In this document: piece after piece, positions 21,423 through 33,452 of the stretch
How the letters are laid out: each line of letters starts with the position of its first letter
How positions within the stretch are numbered: position 1 is the first letter of the stretch
Assembly (NCBI GenBank): GCA_951812925.1
Contig: OX638369.1
Span: forward strand, 15,281,329-15,345,328
DNA length: 64,000 nucleotides
Source: Calliopum simillimum
Lineage: Eukaryota; Arthropoda; Insecta; Diptera; Lauxaniidae
Direction: 5' to 3'
Position numbers and translations under genes: made by a program
Notes under the pieces: generated by a model
The model's input: the letters and a program-made list of their open reading frames with translations, nothing else
Told to the model about the DNA's origin: nothing
The model's database searches: none

Positions 21423-22940
21423 AGTGCTATTTAAAAACTACTGGTTTCATTTGACGTACTCGTACGCTACCATTTAGCATCAATAAATCAGCACATTTTT
21501 TTGTTTTATTTGTACATCATTTATTTATTGTCGTATCTCATTAGAAAAATCACAATAAAACGGAAGAAAAGCAAACACGCCAAACAATCTACAATATCAT
21601 ACATACATATAACTAATAATAGATAATAATAATAAAGAAGTAGGTACTATAAATAAACAAAAAAACAAAACATCAACGAACAATGTCATGTGCGATTCTG
21701 TTGAATAATTATTATTTATTTAGTATTTTTCGCTAAAATAAGTAGTTAGTAGATAACTCAAGAGAAACATTTATTTTTTTGATTGTTACCCCGCTGCTGA
21801 TTGTGTGAAAGCGTGTGACGATGGTTAATGCGAGTTAGTAGACCTTAGCCCCTAACAAATAGAAAATTTCATTTTGAAATGACAACTTAAGTCTCTACCG
21901 CAGAATGTACCTATAGATGGGGAGGGTGAAAATGCTATAAAATACTATTTAGGCGAAACTGATGACAGTTTTAAGCTTCAGATATTTAAATTAGTTAAAG
22001 TAAAAGTTTTTTTTGCTTTTTAATTTTTATCAAAAAAAATGCAAGTTACCATAGATTTATTTTCAGATCTCGTTTTGTTTAATTGTGAGTTTAATAAGAG
22101 AAATTAACTGATATAATTTTTTGAAATATGAAATTTGTTTTATTCAGTGAAGCGAACGCTTTACTCCTCGATAAAACAAAAAAAAAAACTAAAATTTTGT
22201 TCAAATAAATTCCATTACATAAGCAATGTTGTGGTACAATACGAACTAAGACGGCGAACGGCCACTAACTTTTAAATTTTTGTGACCTTTGGCAGAATGA
22301 TGTAGTTCATGTTTGGTCCTTGCAATCACAAAAGAGTGTTTAATGAATAAAGCATAAGCTACGTTAAATCGTGATAAACCACGACAGTCCTACTCTGGAG
22401 AAAAATTTTCCTAGGGAAATTACTAAGTTGGCTACGTCTAACTACGTCTTTTAACTCCAAAAAATGGGAAGTAGGCGCATCCGTTCCCGTATCACGCCTA
22501 TTTTTGGAACATTTCTTAACTAGCTTTATCTTATTCTTCATTCCCACTTTACTGGCTACCCTTTCGAAGCTAACACACCAAGTGTCAAATGGTTATACCC
22601 TAAAGTGTTAGCTTTTAAAATAAAAAAATATTTCATTGCCTTTCTTTTTTTCCAACAAAAGAACAATAATTTTCTATGGAAGGTAGGCAAGTCCGTTGAC
22701 GTATCACGCCCATTTTTGGAATATTTCTTAAGTAGCTATAACTTACTAAGCATGCAAAATTACATGGTCATACACTCTAAAAATAAAATTGTTTACCACA
22801 GGTGATATAGATGGAACTACTTTAACACTTGCGGCAAATTATAATAATCTTTTGAATCAAACACCGGCCCGATTCAACCATATTATTACATATTCACACT
22901 TTAAAAAAATTTAACTTGTTAATGAAGCCAAATAAATTAT
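21423..22940. other. Intergenic, nothing recognised
   Basis: Small frames only. The phrase 'gtaggcgcatccgttcccgtatcacgcc' (22471-22498) recurs in altered form at 22682-22709 and 23585-23612, with 'catttttggaatatttct' after it, indicating an old tandem or dispersed repeat. Confidence 0.4.
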
Positions 22941-23072
22941 GGGATTCCTGAAAACGTCTAAAAGCCTCGAAAACCTCGTAAACTCGTAAAACTGCCAAAT
23001 TTCGTATTGATTTTGAGAACAATTACGAGTTAACAAGGTTTTCGAGGCTTTTACATGTTTTGAGGAATCCCC
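22941..23072. repeat. MITE, GGGATTCCT family
   Basis: GGGATTCCT...AAAAGCCTCGAAAACC at 22941-22980 is mirrored at 23035-23072. The arms are about 48 bp around a short spacer. Same family as 44243-44596, with a decayed piece at 28170-28250. Confidence 0.75.
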
Positions 23073-24969
23073 TCAATGATTTTCATATGAGGAAAAAACA
23101 AACATTCTAATCTAATAAGATGATTTGTTTGACTTGACGTCATTCTCAACCTCATATTTATACAAAATTTTACATATTTGTATGTAAGAACAATATTTTT
23201 TCCAACTTTATCCTTCCAAACTTCCCGTGATTTACGAGCCTCTAATTTTCGGTCATTTGGGGTTAGGCCCGGGCCCGTACGAAGCCCGCACAAAACTCGA
23301 TTTCAAGGCCCGGGCCCATAGTAAAGAGTATAGGCCCGCGGGACACTAAAAAAAACATGGCCCGTGCCCAGCTCTACAGGCGATGAAAAGATTTGGGTGC
23401 AACAATTCATGAAATGGTTTGTCGAACTTACAGAAATATTTGCGATGAAAACTTGGGATAAAAGATAAATGGTTGCTTGAAAGGATAAGTGTTTGTTTTA
23501 AATATTCGGTAAATTGCCGCAAATACTTTCCAAACAATCTTTTTTCTGAGTGTAAGAGCAATCCTTATTTTTCAACGTTAATTTTTTATGGAAGGTAGGC
23601 ATGGCTGTTGACGTATTACGCCCATTTTTGAAATATTTCTAGATTCATTTTTGTATAAATTCATTGGTTCCGATTCGGTTATTTTGGAAAAGTAGTAAAA
23701 GTTTATGGTCATCGGTTTTTGATAAATTCATAATTTCGGTTGTCGTATGAGTAATATTTGATGAGCATGGAAAAATAAATTTTCTTATTAACTAACACTT
23801 CTGTACTTTCGGCGGTCGTAAACACTCAATTAGTATGAAAAATTTAAAAATATTACTTGAAACGAAATTTAATCCAACTGAATAGGTTATCTATAGGAAA
23901 AATGTTTAAATTAGCCAAAAAAAAAATCGTGTTTTTGGGACTTTTTGTGTAAAATTTTCATACCCCATAAACGTCAAAATGTCTTATATCACCAAACTCA
24001 GCGTACTCGAATTGTGTTTACTAAACAACAGGACACACCAATGTCGGAAAAAATGTTACCGAATCGTACACAGTGTATCTATTTAATTGTAACAAATTTG
24101 TACGAAGACTAGTTATTTCTTTAATTTCTGTTTTATTTTTTTGACCTCAGAAACATATAAACAAATTATTTTGAAATTGACGTATCAGTTTTGCATTGAT
24201 GAAACCTTTGATATCGAATGCCTGCTGAGTTACTTTAAGTTCGCTCAAAACAATATAATTTTCAAAATACTCAAGGTGTTTGCTTGCAAAAGAATCTCAC
24301 GCATACGTAATTTTAAAATAAATACAAAAAACAAAACGAATTGGATATTTAACCTTAAAAAAATAACAAAACAATATATAAAGAGCACTTCGAATATTTC
24401 TCTCCCATCACAACTATGTATGTGTAGTGAGACTGCCTGATTGCTTAACTACCTGCCTGACTGACTGACAGACTGACATACTGGTTTATTAACTGATAAC
24501 ACAAACATTCTGAAGCTGTTAAAAACCTTGAAAAATAAAACTCTAACGGATACGCCATACACATACGTAAATGTCAGGAAAGAAACTTTTAACAAAAAGG
24601 AGAATCAACCAAAATTCTGAACCGGATTCCTTATTAAACAAAAAATAAAGTGAAATTCCAAAAGAAGAAAAAAGAAATAATCCAACAATAAATTATTCCA
24701 AACGCTTGAAACAGCGAGAATTAAAATAAAAAACAGTGGAAACATAATAAAAACGATTTAGTTTTTTTATGAAGATCTTTAAATGATAATGATGTTTAGT
24801 GTAGGCTCAATAACGCAAGAAGTGTTAAATGATTTTTCCTTTCTTTTATTTTTAATATTGAAAGTATAAACAAAACTTGATATTTGCAATACATTTATTG
24901 TGAAAGAATAAACATTTTTTTTTTATAAATTCTTTTGATAAAAAATTTAATTTAGATAAATTTCTGCAG
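23073..24969. other. Intergenic, nothing recognised
   Basis: Contains a CTGACTGA-type short run near 24446-24480 and the third copy of the 'gtaggcatgg...tattacgcccatttttg' phrase at 23585. No supported gene. Confidence 0.4.
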
Positions 24970-25264
24970 GACCACGGACTATTCCAAAACTAGTTTGCAA
25001 ACTACTCCATGGGAGGAACCGACTAGTCAAAATTCTGGTCCCTTCACATATAAAGTTCAATTTACGTTTAACATTGTTTGTCATTGGGCGTAACCAATTG
25101 TTTCATTATGCATTACAATCGGACCAGAAAAAGGTCAATTGTCTCCATATGTATTACATTCGGACCACAAAAAAGGCAATTTTTTTTTTGTCTTATTTAT
25201 AATTTTCAATAAATTTAATTTGAAACTCAAATTTTACACAAAAATGTTAAAAGGTTCTATAGCC

Positions 25265-25335
25265 AAATGTGCTGAAGGGTTTGTAATACATTTCTGGGCA
25301 ATGTGTTCCGGGTTCGAATCGCAGTGCGGATGAAA
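25265..25335 (+). other. tRNA-like segment with B-box
   Basis: TATAGCCAAATGTGC resembles an A box, and CGGGTTCGAATCGC near 25309-25322 is a good B box with tRNA-like spacing. Stems do not pair as in a functional tRNA. Part of the surrounding repeat. Confidence 0.4.
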
Positions 25336-25474
25336 ATTTTTTTATTAATTTTTTCATATTTTTTACCTCGGCTATGTTGGACATATGTATGTTTCATTTT
25401 CTGCTCCACAGGGTCTTCAGACAAATTGTGTACAAATGAATAGAAATTTTAAAATTGGAATTGAAAATCACCGA

Positions 25475-25548
25475 GTGAAGGATTTGAACCCAGCCTTCTC
25501 CACGCAGCACAAGTCACTAGACCAATACACTATCGTTTGCTTTTCTTC
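25475..25548 (-). other. tRNA-like segment with B-box, minus strand
   Basis: On the minus strand TTGGTCTAGTGAC (A-box-like) is followed by TGGGTTCAAATCCTTC (B box). It faces the segment at 25265-25335. Acceptor pairing is not convincing. Confidence 0.4.
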
Positions 25549-25840
25549 CCAATCGACGAACTGCCAAACAGTACGTAGTCAGTAACGTTATAATTTAACT
25601 GATACAATCGATACACGATTGGACCACTTTTGGTACTAATGACGGATTATGCATAAAATTTGGACCATTTTTGATACAAATGACCGACTTTGCATTACAT
25701 ATGAACTAGTTTTGATACAATTGATAATTTAAGTGAATTTATTCTAGTTTTAGGTGTAGTCCACTATGGACTACTTACAAAAAAACTAGACCAAAGATTG
25801 GACTATTGAGACAATTGACTTCGTCGGTCCTACAGGGATA

Positions 25841-26569
25841 GTATGAAAGTTTTTAATCAACTTAGGTTAATATTTTTGTACACTTGACGCCACAATTTGT
25901 ACGCGAGCAACAAATAGAATACTTTTTTAGTACTTAAATATTTTTAACGCATTTTCTATAATTTCAAATATATAATTTCTAAAATTATAAGAAATAAAGT
26001 ATGTAAATTATTTGCTACAAAGAAAGAGAAAAAATGTTTCAATAAATAACAAAATAACTGATGCTTTTCAGCTCTAGACAGCATTAATGTTTTCATATTT
26101 TCATTTTTCTTTTTTCCAATGGACGTGCCTTTAGACACTTTTGGCACTTTGCCAATTAAGCCATTGTAATTTGTGGAAAACCCGCTAAAGCTTTTTCATA
26201 CGCCAATTTTCCAATGTTTTTTCTTTCTTCTCTTTCTTTTACTATAAAGATCATTTTGAATTTATTATTATATTGTTTTATTTTTGTGTCAATAACTAAT
26301 GACGTTTATTAGGTTTTCTATTTTACATTTACTTTCGCAAGTGATAAAAAAAAGCAAATTCTTTTTCGAAGAATTTTATTTCAAACTGAGTTTTATTTTA
26401 ATGTGTATTCTCACAATGACCGTTTTTTGCAAAATATCGGCTTGTTACAGTTTATATTTTATTGCGATCTCAAAAATGCTCGGAATGAGTCGTGTGAAAT
26501 CTCGAACTATACGCCTTAATTCAAGGTGTTTAAAAAAATAAGTTCTCAAACTTAACGTCAACTACCCAA
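25841..26569. other. Intergenic, nothing recognised
   Basis: AT-rich, only short chance frames on both strands. Confidence 0.4.
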
Positions 26570-26589
26570 TGTGCACTAGAACGGATGCG

Positions 26590-27730
26590 GATCCGTTTCG
26601 AACCCATAACTTACATCAAAAACGAATTCAAAACGGATTTGCTTTTAATATTGTTAACCCAGTGTGCCAGACGGTTCAAATCTCCGCTTTTTTATCCGTT
26701 ACTGATCCGATGGCGGGAGAGATTCCCAAAAACAAAAGCGAATCGTTTTATTTTTTGGAATTTCTCCCGCAAACGGATCAGTAACGGATCCGTAACGGGT
26801 AAAAAAGCGAAGATCTGAACCGTCTGGCACACTGGGAATGCTGTGTTTAAAAAAAAATCATTTTGAAGCGCTTATTAGCAATTAAAAAAATAAATAATAG
26901 GAAAAAAAATAAAAAAAAATATAACGATCCGCCTATGGTAGATTTCGAACCCGAGTAAAACCGCGGTGACAGACCCGTTTCGAACCCTCAACGTACTTAA
27001 ATACGAATTCAAAACGGATTCGCTTTTACTAATGTTAATGCTGTATATTAACAAAAAAACGCTAATTAACAATCAAAAAATAAAAAAGAAAAAAAGGGAG
27101 AAAAAAAAGGGAAAAAAACCACCTGAGCTGGGATTTGAACCTGGGTAAATCTGTTTCGAAACCTTAATGAACTTCAAATACGCATTCAAAACGGATTTGT
27201 TTTAATTAATGTGAATGATGATAAAAAAAATATTTTTTTTGATGTTTTTATTTTTTGCGTATGATTTTTTGTAAACTCTGTTGAACAGACGCTTTTGAGT
27301 AACGTTTTTTATCAAAAGAAGGGAAGAGAAAGAACACAGAATACTTATAAAAAAACAACAGAAATTTGTTTACTATACAAACTTTATATCTCAACATCAG
27401 ATAAGTCTACATTATCTACAGATTAGTTGTCTAATGTTTGTAAATTAATAACCCGGGATCGCGGGTTCGCGGGTTCGCTTCCTACCTACTTTCGGTGCAT
27501 TGTTTTTTCTTCTCTTTTTTTTTAATTAAAAATGAGCGCTTCACCACTTTTTCTTTTTTTTTTATAAAGCAAGATTAACATTATTAAAAGCGAATCCGTT
27601 TTGAATTCGAATTTACGAGTTCAAAACGGATTCGAGATTTCAGAGGAAGTTCACCCGGAAACGGGTCCATAACGGATTCCGAAACGGATAAAGGGAACCC
27701 ATTACGGATTCGGGCCACGGACACTTGGAT
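26590..27730. repeat. Cluster of fragments of one repeat family (CAAAACGGATT family) with tRNA-like B boxes
   Basis: Direct partial copies at about 26597-26655, 26970-27036 and 27152-27213 share 'tttcgaaccc' then 'aattcaaaacggatt' and 'taatgttaa'. An inverted piece lies at 27573-27625. Minus-strand B-box-like sequences precede two copies (GGGTTCGAAATC near 26942-26953, GGTTCAAATCCC near 27128-27139), and GCGGGTTCGC repeats occur at 27461-27478. A separate MITE (26658-26836) sits within the cluster. Confidence 0.6.
26658..26836. repeat. MITE beginning CCCAGTGTGCCAGACGG
   Basis: The left end CCCAGTGTGCCAGACGG is mirrored as CCGTCTGGCACACTGGG ending at 26836. Pairing runs inward through the CCGTTACTGATCCG block. 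TTAA precedes the left end. A piece of the same element lies at 38143-38221. Confidence 0.8.
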
Positions 27731-28084
27731 ATTATTTGTTTTGTAAGTGGGTGGTACGTCCCCTTTCCAACCTCCTCCACATTTTGGAAGGTGTTTGGTA
27801 GACACAATATTCATCTATATACAAAGTTTCATAACGATAGCTGCTATAGGTGCAGAGATATCTGATTTTATGAGTATTTTTTACAAAGTTAAATTTGATT
27901 TGGAAAAGGTTTATTTTGATTTGGAAAGTTTAATTTGGGAAAAGGTCAAACTTGGAGTGGAAAATCTGTATCTACAAAGAAAATTTACGAAGGAAATTGT
28001 GGGAGTATATTACGTAAAATTTAAATATGTCGGAAATCAATTAGGTAAAAAATTGCCTTGGTTTACATTAAACTGATGCAAAAG

Positions 28085-28470
28085 AAAAACTTTTTTTGAA
28101 TTTCCACGATTACGCCAAAAATCTGGAAGAGGGTGTCAAAAAAGTGAGCTGAGATTTTTTTCAGTTTTTTTACGAGGCTCCAAAACTTTTAAGTTTACGA
28201 GGTGTTCGAGGCATTTACAAGTTTTAAGGAATACCCTAAATAATGTCGTTGATTTTAGGTTCCAATTTTTTTTTTTCAAGACGAATAATTTCATATACCG
28301 TACGCCTCATTCCGACCATTTTTGAGATCGTAATAAAATAAAAACCGTATCAAGCCGAGATTTTGTGTAAATCGACGTACAAAAAAAAATTTTTAAAAAT
28401 CTCAGCTCACTTTTTTGACACCTCTTTCAGATTATTGGGCGTAATCGTGGAAATTAAAATAAAAATCTTT
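28085..28470. repeat. Inverted-repeat element, ~73-bp arms
   Basis: 28085-28157 and 28393-28470 are inverted copies, with CCACGATTACGCC and AAAAGTGAGCTGAGATTTTT as landmarks. The spacer holds a decayed piece of the GGGATTCCT MITE family. Confidence 0.75.
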
Positions 28471-28489
28471 TTTGCATTATTCCAATTTA

Positions 28490-29374
28490 GGGGAGATGTG
28501 TGTACCTTGGTCCGAGTGTACCTCGGTCCAAGTGTCAGTTGCCACTCAACAGTTGCACGTGTACGATAATGTTCTTCTATGGAATTTTCCACTCATACCG
28601 GTGACTCATATTAGTAGACTTCAGACCGTCAAGGTGTATGCGTGTATAAAAAGTAACGGGAAAAGTGTTTTTGGTGTGTAAAAATTACTTTTTGGAGTAA
28701 ACTAAGAAACGTTTTGTGTGAAACTTACTTGAAATATTTCAGTTTTACAACATCAGGAAGGAAGTTTAGTTATTGTTTTAAGCTTTAAGTGTGTTTTAGA
28801 TGTATTTTCATTAACATATGTTATGGGTATTGACAGTTTTTAAAACATGCTGTCTGTGTGTACCTTGGACCTATGCTTATTGACCAGCGAGCCTTTTTCG
28901 ACGGGCAACCAGGAAGCCATAATTGCCTCTCAATATAATATTATTATTATTATTTACGTGATTAATGTATTTATTTGCAACCATTTTTGTTAAAATAAAT
29001 TGATTTTTAATAAATGCACTTTTTTGTGTTATAATTTTTGTATATGATTATTTTTTTTTTTTTATTGAAAAAAATTTTACTTTTGATTACATAATAAATG
29101 GTTCTTTCATAATTTATTACCTAAATACAATGTATTCTCTTTTATTTTTAATAGTCCAAGGTACACTTGCATGGCGTACCTTGGACCGTTTGAGATTGCA
29201 ACGGAAAAAGTAATATTTCTACTCAATGGTAAGACATAGAAATATTGTTTTCACGTCATTTGATGCTGCAAACATTGTAGAAATTAAACTTAATCAAAAA
29301 ACTAAAGAAACTTTTTTGGAAAATCCAGCACATTGGATAAGCTGAAAAGCGGACCAAGGTACACACATCTCCCC
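28490..29374. mobile_element. TA-flanked 885-bp non-autonomous element, copy 1
   Basis: Perfect 24-bp terminal inverted repeats start GGGGAGATGTGTGTACCTTG and end CAAGGTACACACATCTCCCC. TA flanks both ends (28488-28489, 29375-29376). Interior copies of GTACCTTGGACC or its complement occur near 28517, 28861, 29157 and 29177. No transposase frame. Copy 2 lies at 53784-55685 and is ~889 bp once its own insert is removed. Confidence 0.88.
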
Positions 29375-29879
29375 TACATCTTAATAATGTCCCCAGCATT
29401 TTGAACAACTTTTATTTACATATCTGTGGAATTTGACAAAACAAGCTAACTCGAAATTGGTAACTTTTCAGGAGAGCCTAAAAACTGATTAACTACTTTT
29501 CAATAATGTGGCTCAATTTCATTGATGCAGCGTTGAATATCCTTTTTTCATACATTTTTACTAATATTAAAGTCATCTGTCGAATTATTATTTTCTTTTG
29601 GTTCATAACACTTCACCGCACGAATGGCGCTAAGTTCAAATCTTGCGTGAACTATGGGACACCCTTATATCTCTGGAACAAGAAATCATGGAGACATGCC
29701 AATTATACCAGTAGAAGCGTATTTAAATTTTTTATTTAAGACTAAAATCCTGGAGAATTTTTTTATCTCGACTTAGGTTGTTTTGTCAAAAGTCCACAGA
29801 CATGTAAGAATTTTTGCTGATCTACGGCTGAAAAACGCCTATTTATAAAAATTTGCAAACTTATTTCCATTTATATTTT
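29375..29879. other. Intergenic, nothing recognised
   Basis: No supported feature. The phrase 'caaatcttgcgtgaactatggga' (29638-29661) recurs in altered form near 57273-57295, so an old dispersed repeat is likely. Confidence 0.4.
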
Positions 29880-30254
29880 TCACACTTACCAACACTGCAC
29901 TCTCACGCACCACCTGAGAAACTGTCTCTCTCAGTTGAGCCGCCATGCCCGGCTTTGCTAAGCCACGCGTGAACTTCCGTTCTGTCATTGTTGTTTTTTC
30001 GTATGTAATTTGTTTATTTTTAGTATTTGTTGTTATTTATAGTATTTTTTTTTTATCAAAGTTGTAAAAAAACTTGGTACTTTTGAATTGCAAAAGGGAA
30101 GCACAAGAAAATGACAGCAGCGTCAACGTCGCGTCAACGTCGTCGACTGCGTGTTAATGCATTTTGTAGTGACGCCAAGTACCGGAAAAAAACGTGCAAC
30201 ACGACAAGTGCAGCTATGCGATGGGTGTTTTATTTTATTTTTTTACAATTTTAA
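29880..30254 (+). promoter_or_regulatory. GC-richer patch, candidate promoter/first exon with two short ORFs
   Basis: The segment stands out from its AT-rich surroundings. An initiator-like CTCAGTT lies at 29937-29943. An ATG with a strong GCCGCC context at 29945 opens 40 codons with a hydrophobic stretch to 30067. A second ATG at 30111 opens about 47 codons with an RQRRRLR cluster. Neither ORF has a recognised domain, and either may be chance. It could mark the 5' end of an unannotated or noncoding transcript. Confidence 0.25.
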
Positions 30255-31461
30255 AATTTATGAAATACGCAATTTCATTATACATAAATGTATTTACATA
30301 AATTAAGCAAAACGTCACATGTCATTACATTTATCGAAGAGGACATTTGATTCAACTGCGCTTGTTTTTGTTGTTGTTGATGAGTAATCCTTCTGCAGTC
30401 AGTTTTTCGCACTTTTTTTTACATTTTCATTAAAAATATAATTCAACCATTTACGGACTTGTGCAAAATTTCAGATTCATGCAAATATTTTTTAATAAGC
30501 TCAACATCACACACACACACATCCCGAAGGACATTCGTTGAATTTGTTGTTATAATTTTGCGCTTCTGCTTTGTCTTATCTTCTTTCTGTTGCCTGCTGC
30601 TGCCTTTGTTATACACAATAATTTCCAAATTTTCAATAAGTTTTCATTTACACAAATTTGTTTGCGAATTTAAACAGAAACCGTCAACGATTTCCAAAAT
30701 GCTGTAAACAATTTATCTAATTCTTTGTTTACATTTTCAAATTTCTAAAACAATTTAAAACACACTTTGCTTCACGAATCAAATACAATTCCACTCTGGT
30801 GCTTTTTGCTAGCGGCGCCCCTTTGTTTATTTATAATTTTTCGGATTTTCAAATTTCTGTATTTATTTTAGTGAAAAATTTTTAATTTATGTCAAATTCC
30901 AGCGCGGCGGTCTGAAAATATAAACATACACAAATACACCATAAAAAAGAAAACAAAAAACAAATGTGTTAAACCCGCGAAACTACAATCGTAAATAAAA
31001 CTCCAACCGACTTGAAGAAATCGTCGCTACTAAATTTTTGAATCAAACAAAAACAAAACTTTCTGTTGTTTTACGTCAAATTTATGTGGAACGTAAAAAC
31101 ACGAATTGACAGCTGTCAACGAAGTTAATCCAGTGCAGTGTTGCCAGCTATGCGGTAGTTTTGTAATGTTAATATCTCCTTATCGATAGTGTGTTCTGGA
31201 TTTTAGGAACAAACTATGGTACAGACTACAGATCAAGTTCGTCAGTTTTGCTCCAATTTCTCTTATTTGCATGTTTGCATGTGTGGCCGCTACTTTTCGT
31301 CAGTCATAAGTCAACCACAAAATGGTTTGTGGTTGAGTGACAGTCAGTGGCCATATTTAACTGAAGAACATGAACTCTTGTGTGTACCTCCTTTTAAAAT
31401 CTTGTGATGATTTTGTAATTACTGATTATCTCTAATGGAGAGTCAAGCACAGCAAACATAG
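30255..31461. other. Intergenic with promoter-like features
   Basis: No convincing coding frame; the 60-80 codon frames near 30443-30707 overlap on both strands. TATCGATA at 31181-31188 matches the fly DRE motif. GC-richer patches lie at 30805-30825 and 30900-30912, and the sequence between resembles a 5' leader in composition, possibly for the minus strand. Confidence 0.35.
31181..31188. promoter_or_regulatory. DRE-like site TATCGATA
   Basis: A perfect palindromic TATCGATA, the Drosophila DREF recognition sequence common at housekeeping promoters. A single 8-mer can occur by chance. The nearby GC-richer patches raise its interest slightly. Confidence 0.35.
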
Positions 31462-31682
31462 GCCCCTATTGAGGTTGTCGATTTGCGAAAAAATCGATGG
31501 CCATCGATTTTTCTACTAGCCATGCCTTTGAAACCTCTGCACCGATTTGAATAAAGTTTTCGACTTTAAATGACATGTAAGATATAAATCAGTGGAATCG
31601 GTGATGTAGTTTCAAACATAGAGCTAGAAGAAAAAATCGATGGCCATCGATTTTACCGCAAATCGACAACCGCAATAGGGGT
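31462..31682. repeat. MITE with CCCCTATTG ends and nested ATCGATGGCCATCGAT palindromes
   Basis: CCCCTATTGAGGTTGTCGAT on the left is mirrored on the right with one change. Each arm also contains the 16-bp palindrome ATCGATGGCCATCGAT (near 31493 and 31637). About 60-bp arms. Confidence 0.8.
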
Positions 31683-31819
31683 CATAGTTTGTGTAAGCTA
31701 GAGAGCTTGAGAATAATTGAATCAATAAATATTAAAATCCCACAAGTTACAATTTTGCTATTCCTGATTATATACCCACATAATATTTTCATAATAAAAA
31801 AAGTCGTTATCTGAGTTAT

Positions 31820-32965
31820 TCACTTATAGCTATTTTCACCGAAGGTTTAAAATGGGAACTAAGGCAATTTCAGGATTTAGCTCTTGATCTGGCCGTTGAT
31901 TCCATGATTAACCACACAAAAATAAACCTGAGATTTTAGTTGAATCTGAGGTTTAAGGTAAATCTGTGCCTAAATCACTACAAGGTTACTGATTTTGGCA
32001 ATTTTTGACCTAATGACTCCCCTGGAACTTTGACAATCAGCATGAACACAAAGCAAATGGAAGATATGTATTAATAAGAAGATAAATCTATTTCGGCCAG
32101 TGAAAACGGGTAGGATTTAACAATATAATATACTAATCTCAGCACAGCTAAATCTGCGGTGGAAACAGGAATTTACAGCCTTACTTAAATAGGAGCGATA
32201 TTTCAGCGTCAGCGTTATTTAAAAGACTCTGTTTCGGTATGCTCCATATAAATTTTACTAGGCTAAGGTTAAATTGGATACGACTTTGTACGAAATTTCC
32301 AATAAAAAATAATTAAAATTAATTTTTCAATATTCATCTCTTTTTTTAACGGTTTGGGCCTATTTTACGATTCAAAAACAAATTAAGAAACGACTTAAAA
32401 ACACGGCCATAGTGATATATGTTGCGTCTTTCGCAACAAAGACTTATCAGACTATTTTTACTGTAACTAGAACTATCTTCAATTTATTAATTTGTCATAA
32501 TTATGTGTTAGAAAATGCATTGATGGATTTATATGAAAATCGATTTTTGCAAATACATATATGACGAAAAGTTCAGTTCAAAATTTTTATTTGAATTCCG
32601 CATTTCATTTTCTTTGCTCAAATTTTGTCCCTACATAGTAATAGCCTGTTGTTGGATTTTAATGCATGCAGTTATGATTTGTAAATCACATCGTTTAATC
32701 CTACCCGTTCCCGCCAACCGAAAGAGATTTATTTTTGCCAGTAAGTGCCAGAATCAATAATATTAAAGTTGCTTTTTCTCTTCTTATTAACATTTATCTT
32801 CCATTTACTTTGTGTTTACACCAATTGTTAAAGTTTCAGGGGTGTCATCAGGTCAAAAATTGCCAAAATCGGTAGCCCTGTTGTGATTAAGACACAGATA
32901 TAACTTTAAATCTCAGATTTAACTTTAAATCTCAGATTTAACTTAAATCACATTGTACACATACG
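31820..32965. repeat. Foldback element, ~200-300-bp diverged arms
   Basis: Left blocks TTTTGGCAATTTTTGACCT (near 31993-32012), CACAAAGCAAATGGAAGAT and AACGGGTAGGATTTAA reappear complemented in reverse order at 32700-32960. The outermost left TIR phrase TTTTCACCGAAGGTTTAAAATG is related to the MITE at 33109. The frame at 32533-32760 lies in the right arm and is not a gene. Confidence 0.7.
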
Positions 32966-33108
32966 TTTAGGGGGTCACCTTATGTTTCGTCTTTTGCCAC
33001 AAAAACTCATCAGACTATTTTTGCTGTAATCAGAACTTGTTTTATTTTATTAATTTGTCATTTATGATTTAGTTCCAGATTCAATGAAAAAATCTGGAAA
33101 CAGCCTTA

Positions 33109-33452
33109 TAGCCTGTTTTCACTGGAGATTTAAAATGAGATGAAGCCGCAACTCACCTCACTCATCATTCATTAAACTTTAAATTCTCTGATTTTGGAGA
33201 GAAAAATAAACTCACAAAGATGCAAGGCAAAAAATTCGCTTTGTTACGTAATTAAGAAAATACTCTCTGTTAAAGTGAAAGAATGTTCACAATGCTACAG
33301 TTCATTGTTTCAATAAACTCTCTTGTTTATTTGAAAAAATCTTTTCTTGAGTTCATATGTTAAAAAGAAATCAAATTTTTTTACTTCATTCATTGAATTA
33401 TTATTGAATTTACTAACCTCAGCAGAGCTTAATCTCCGGTGGAAACAAGCTA
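33109..33452. repeat. MITE, TAGCCTGTTTTCAC family
   Basis: TAGCCTGTTTTCACTGGAGA at the left and TCTCCGGTGGAAACAAGCTA at the right are inverted with a few differences. Its interior carries no gene. Related ends occur at 31826 and 32140-32175. Confidence 0.75.

Larger units (their letters stand above)
24970..25840. repeat. Weak inverted-repeat element containing two opposed tRNA-like segments
   Basis: The outer ends CTGCAGGACC (24966-24975) and GGTCCTACAG (25829-25838) are inverted. Phrases such as 'ggaccag...caattgt' recur throughout. Two tRNA-like segments lie in the middle on opposite strands. The arms are diverged, so limits are approximate. Confidence 0.45.
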
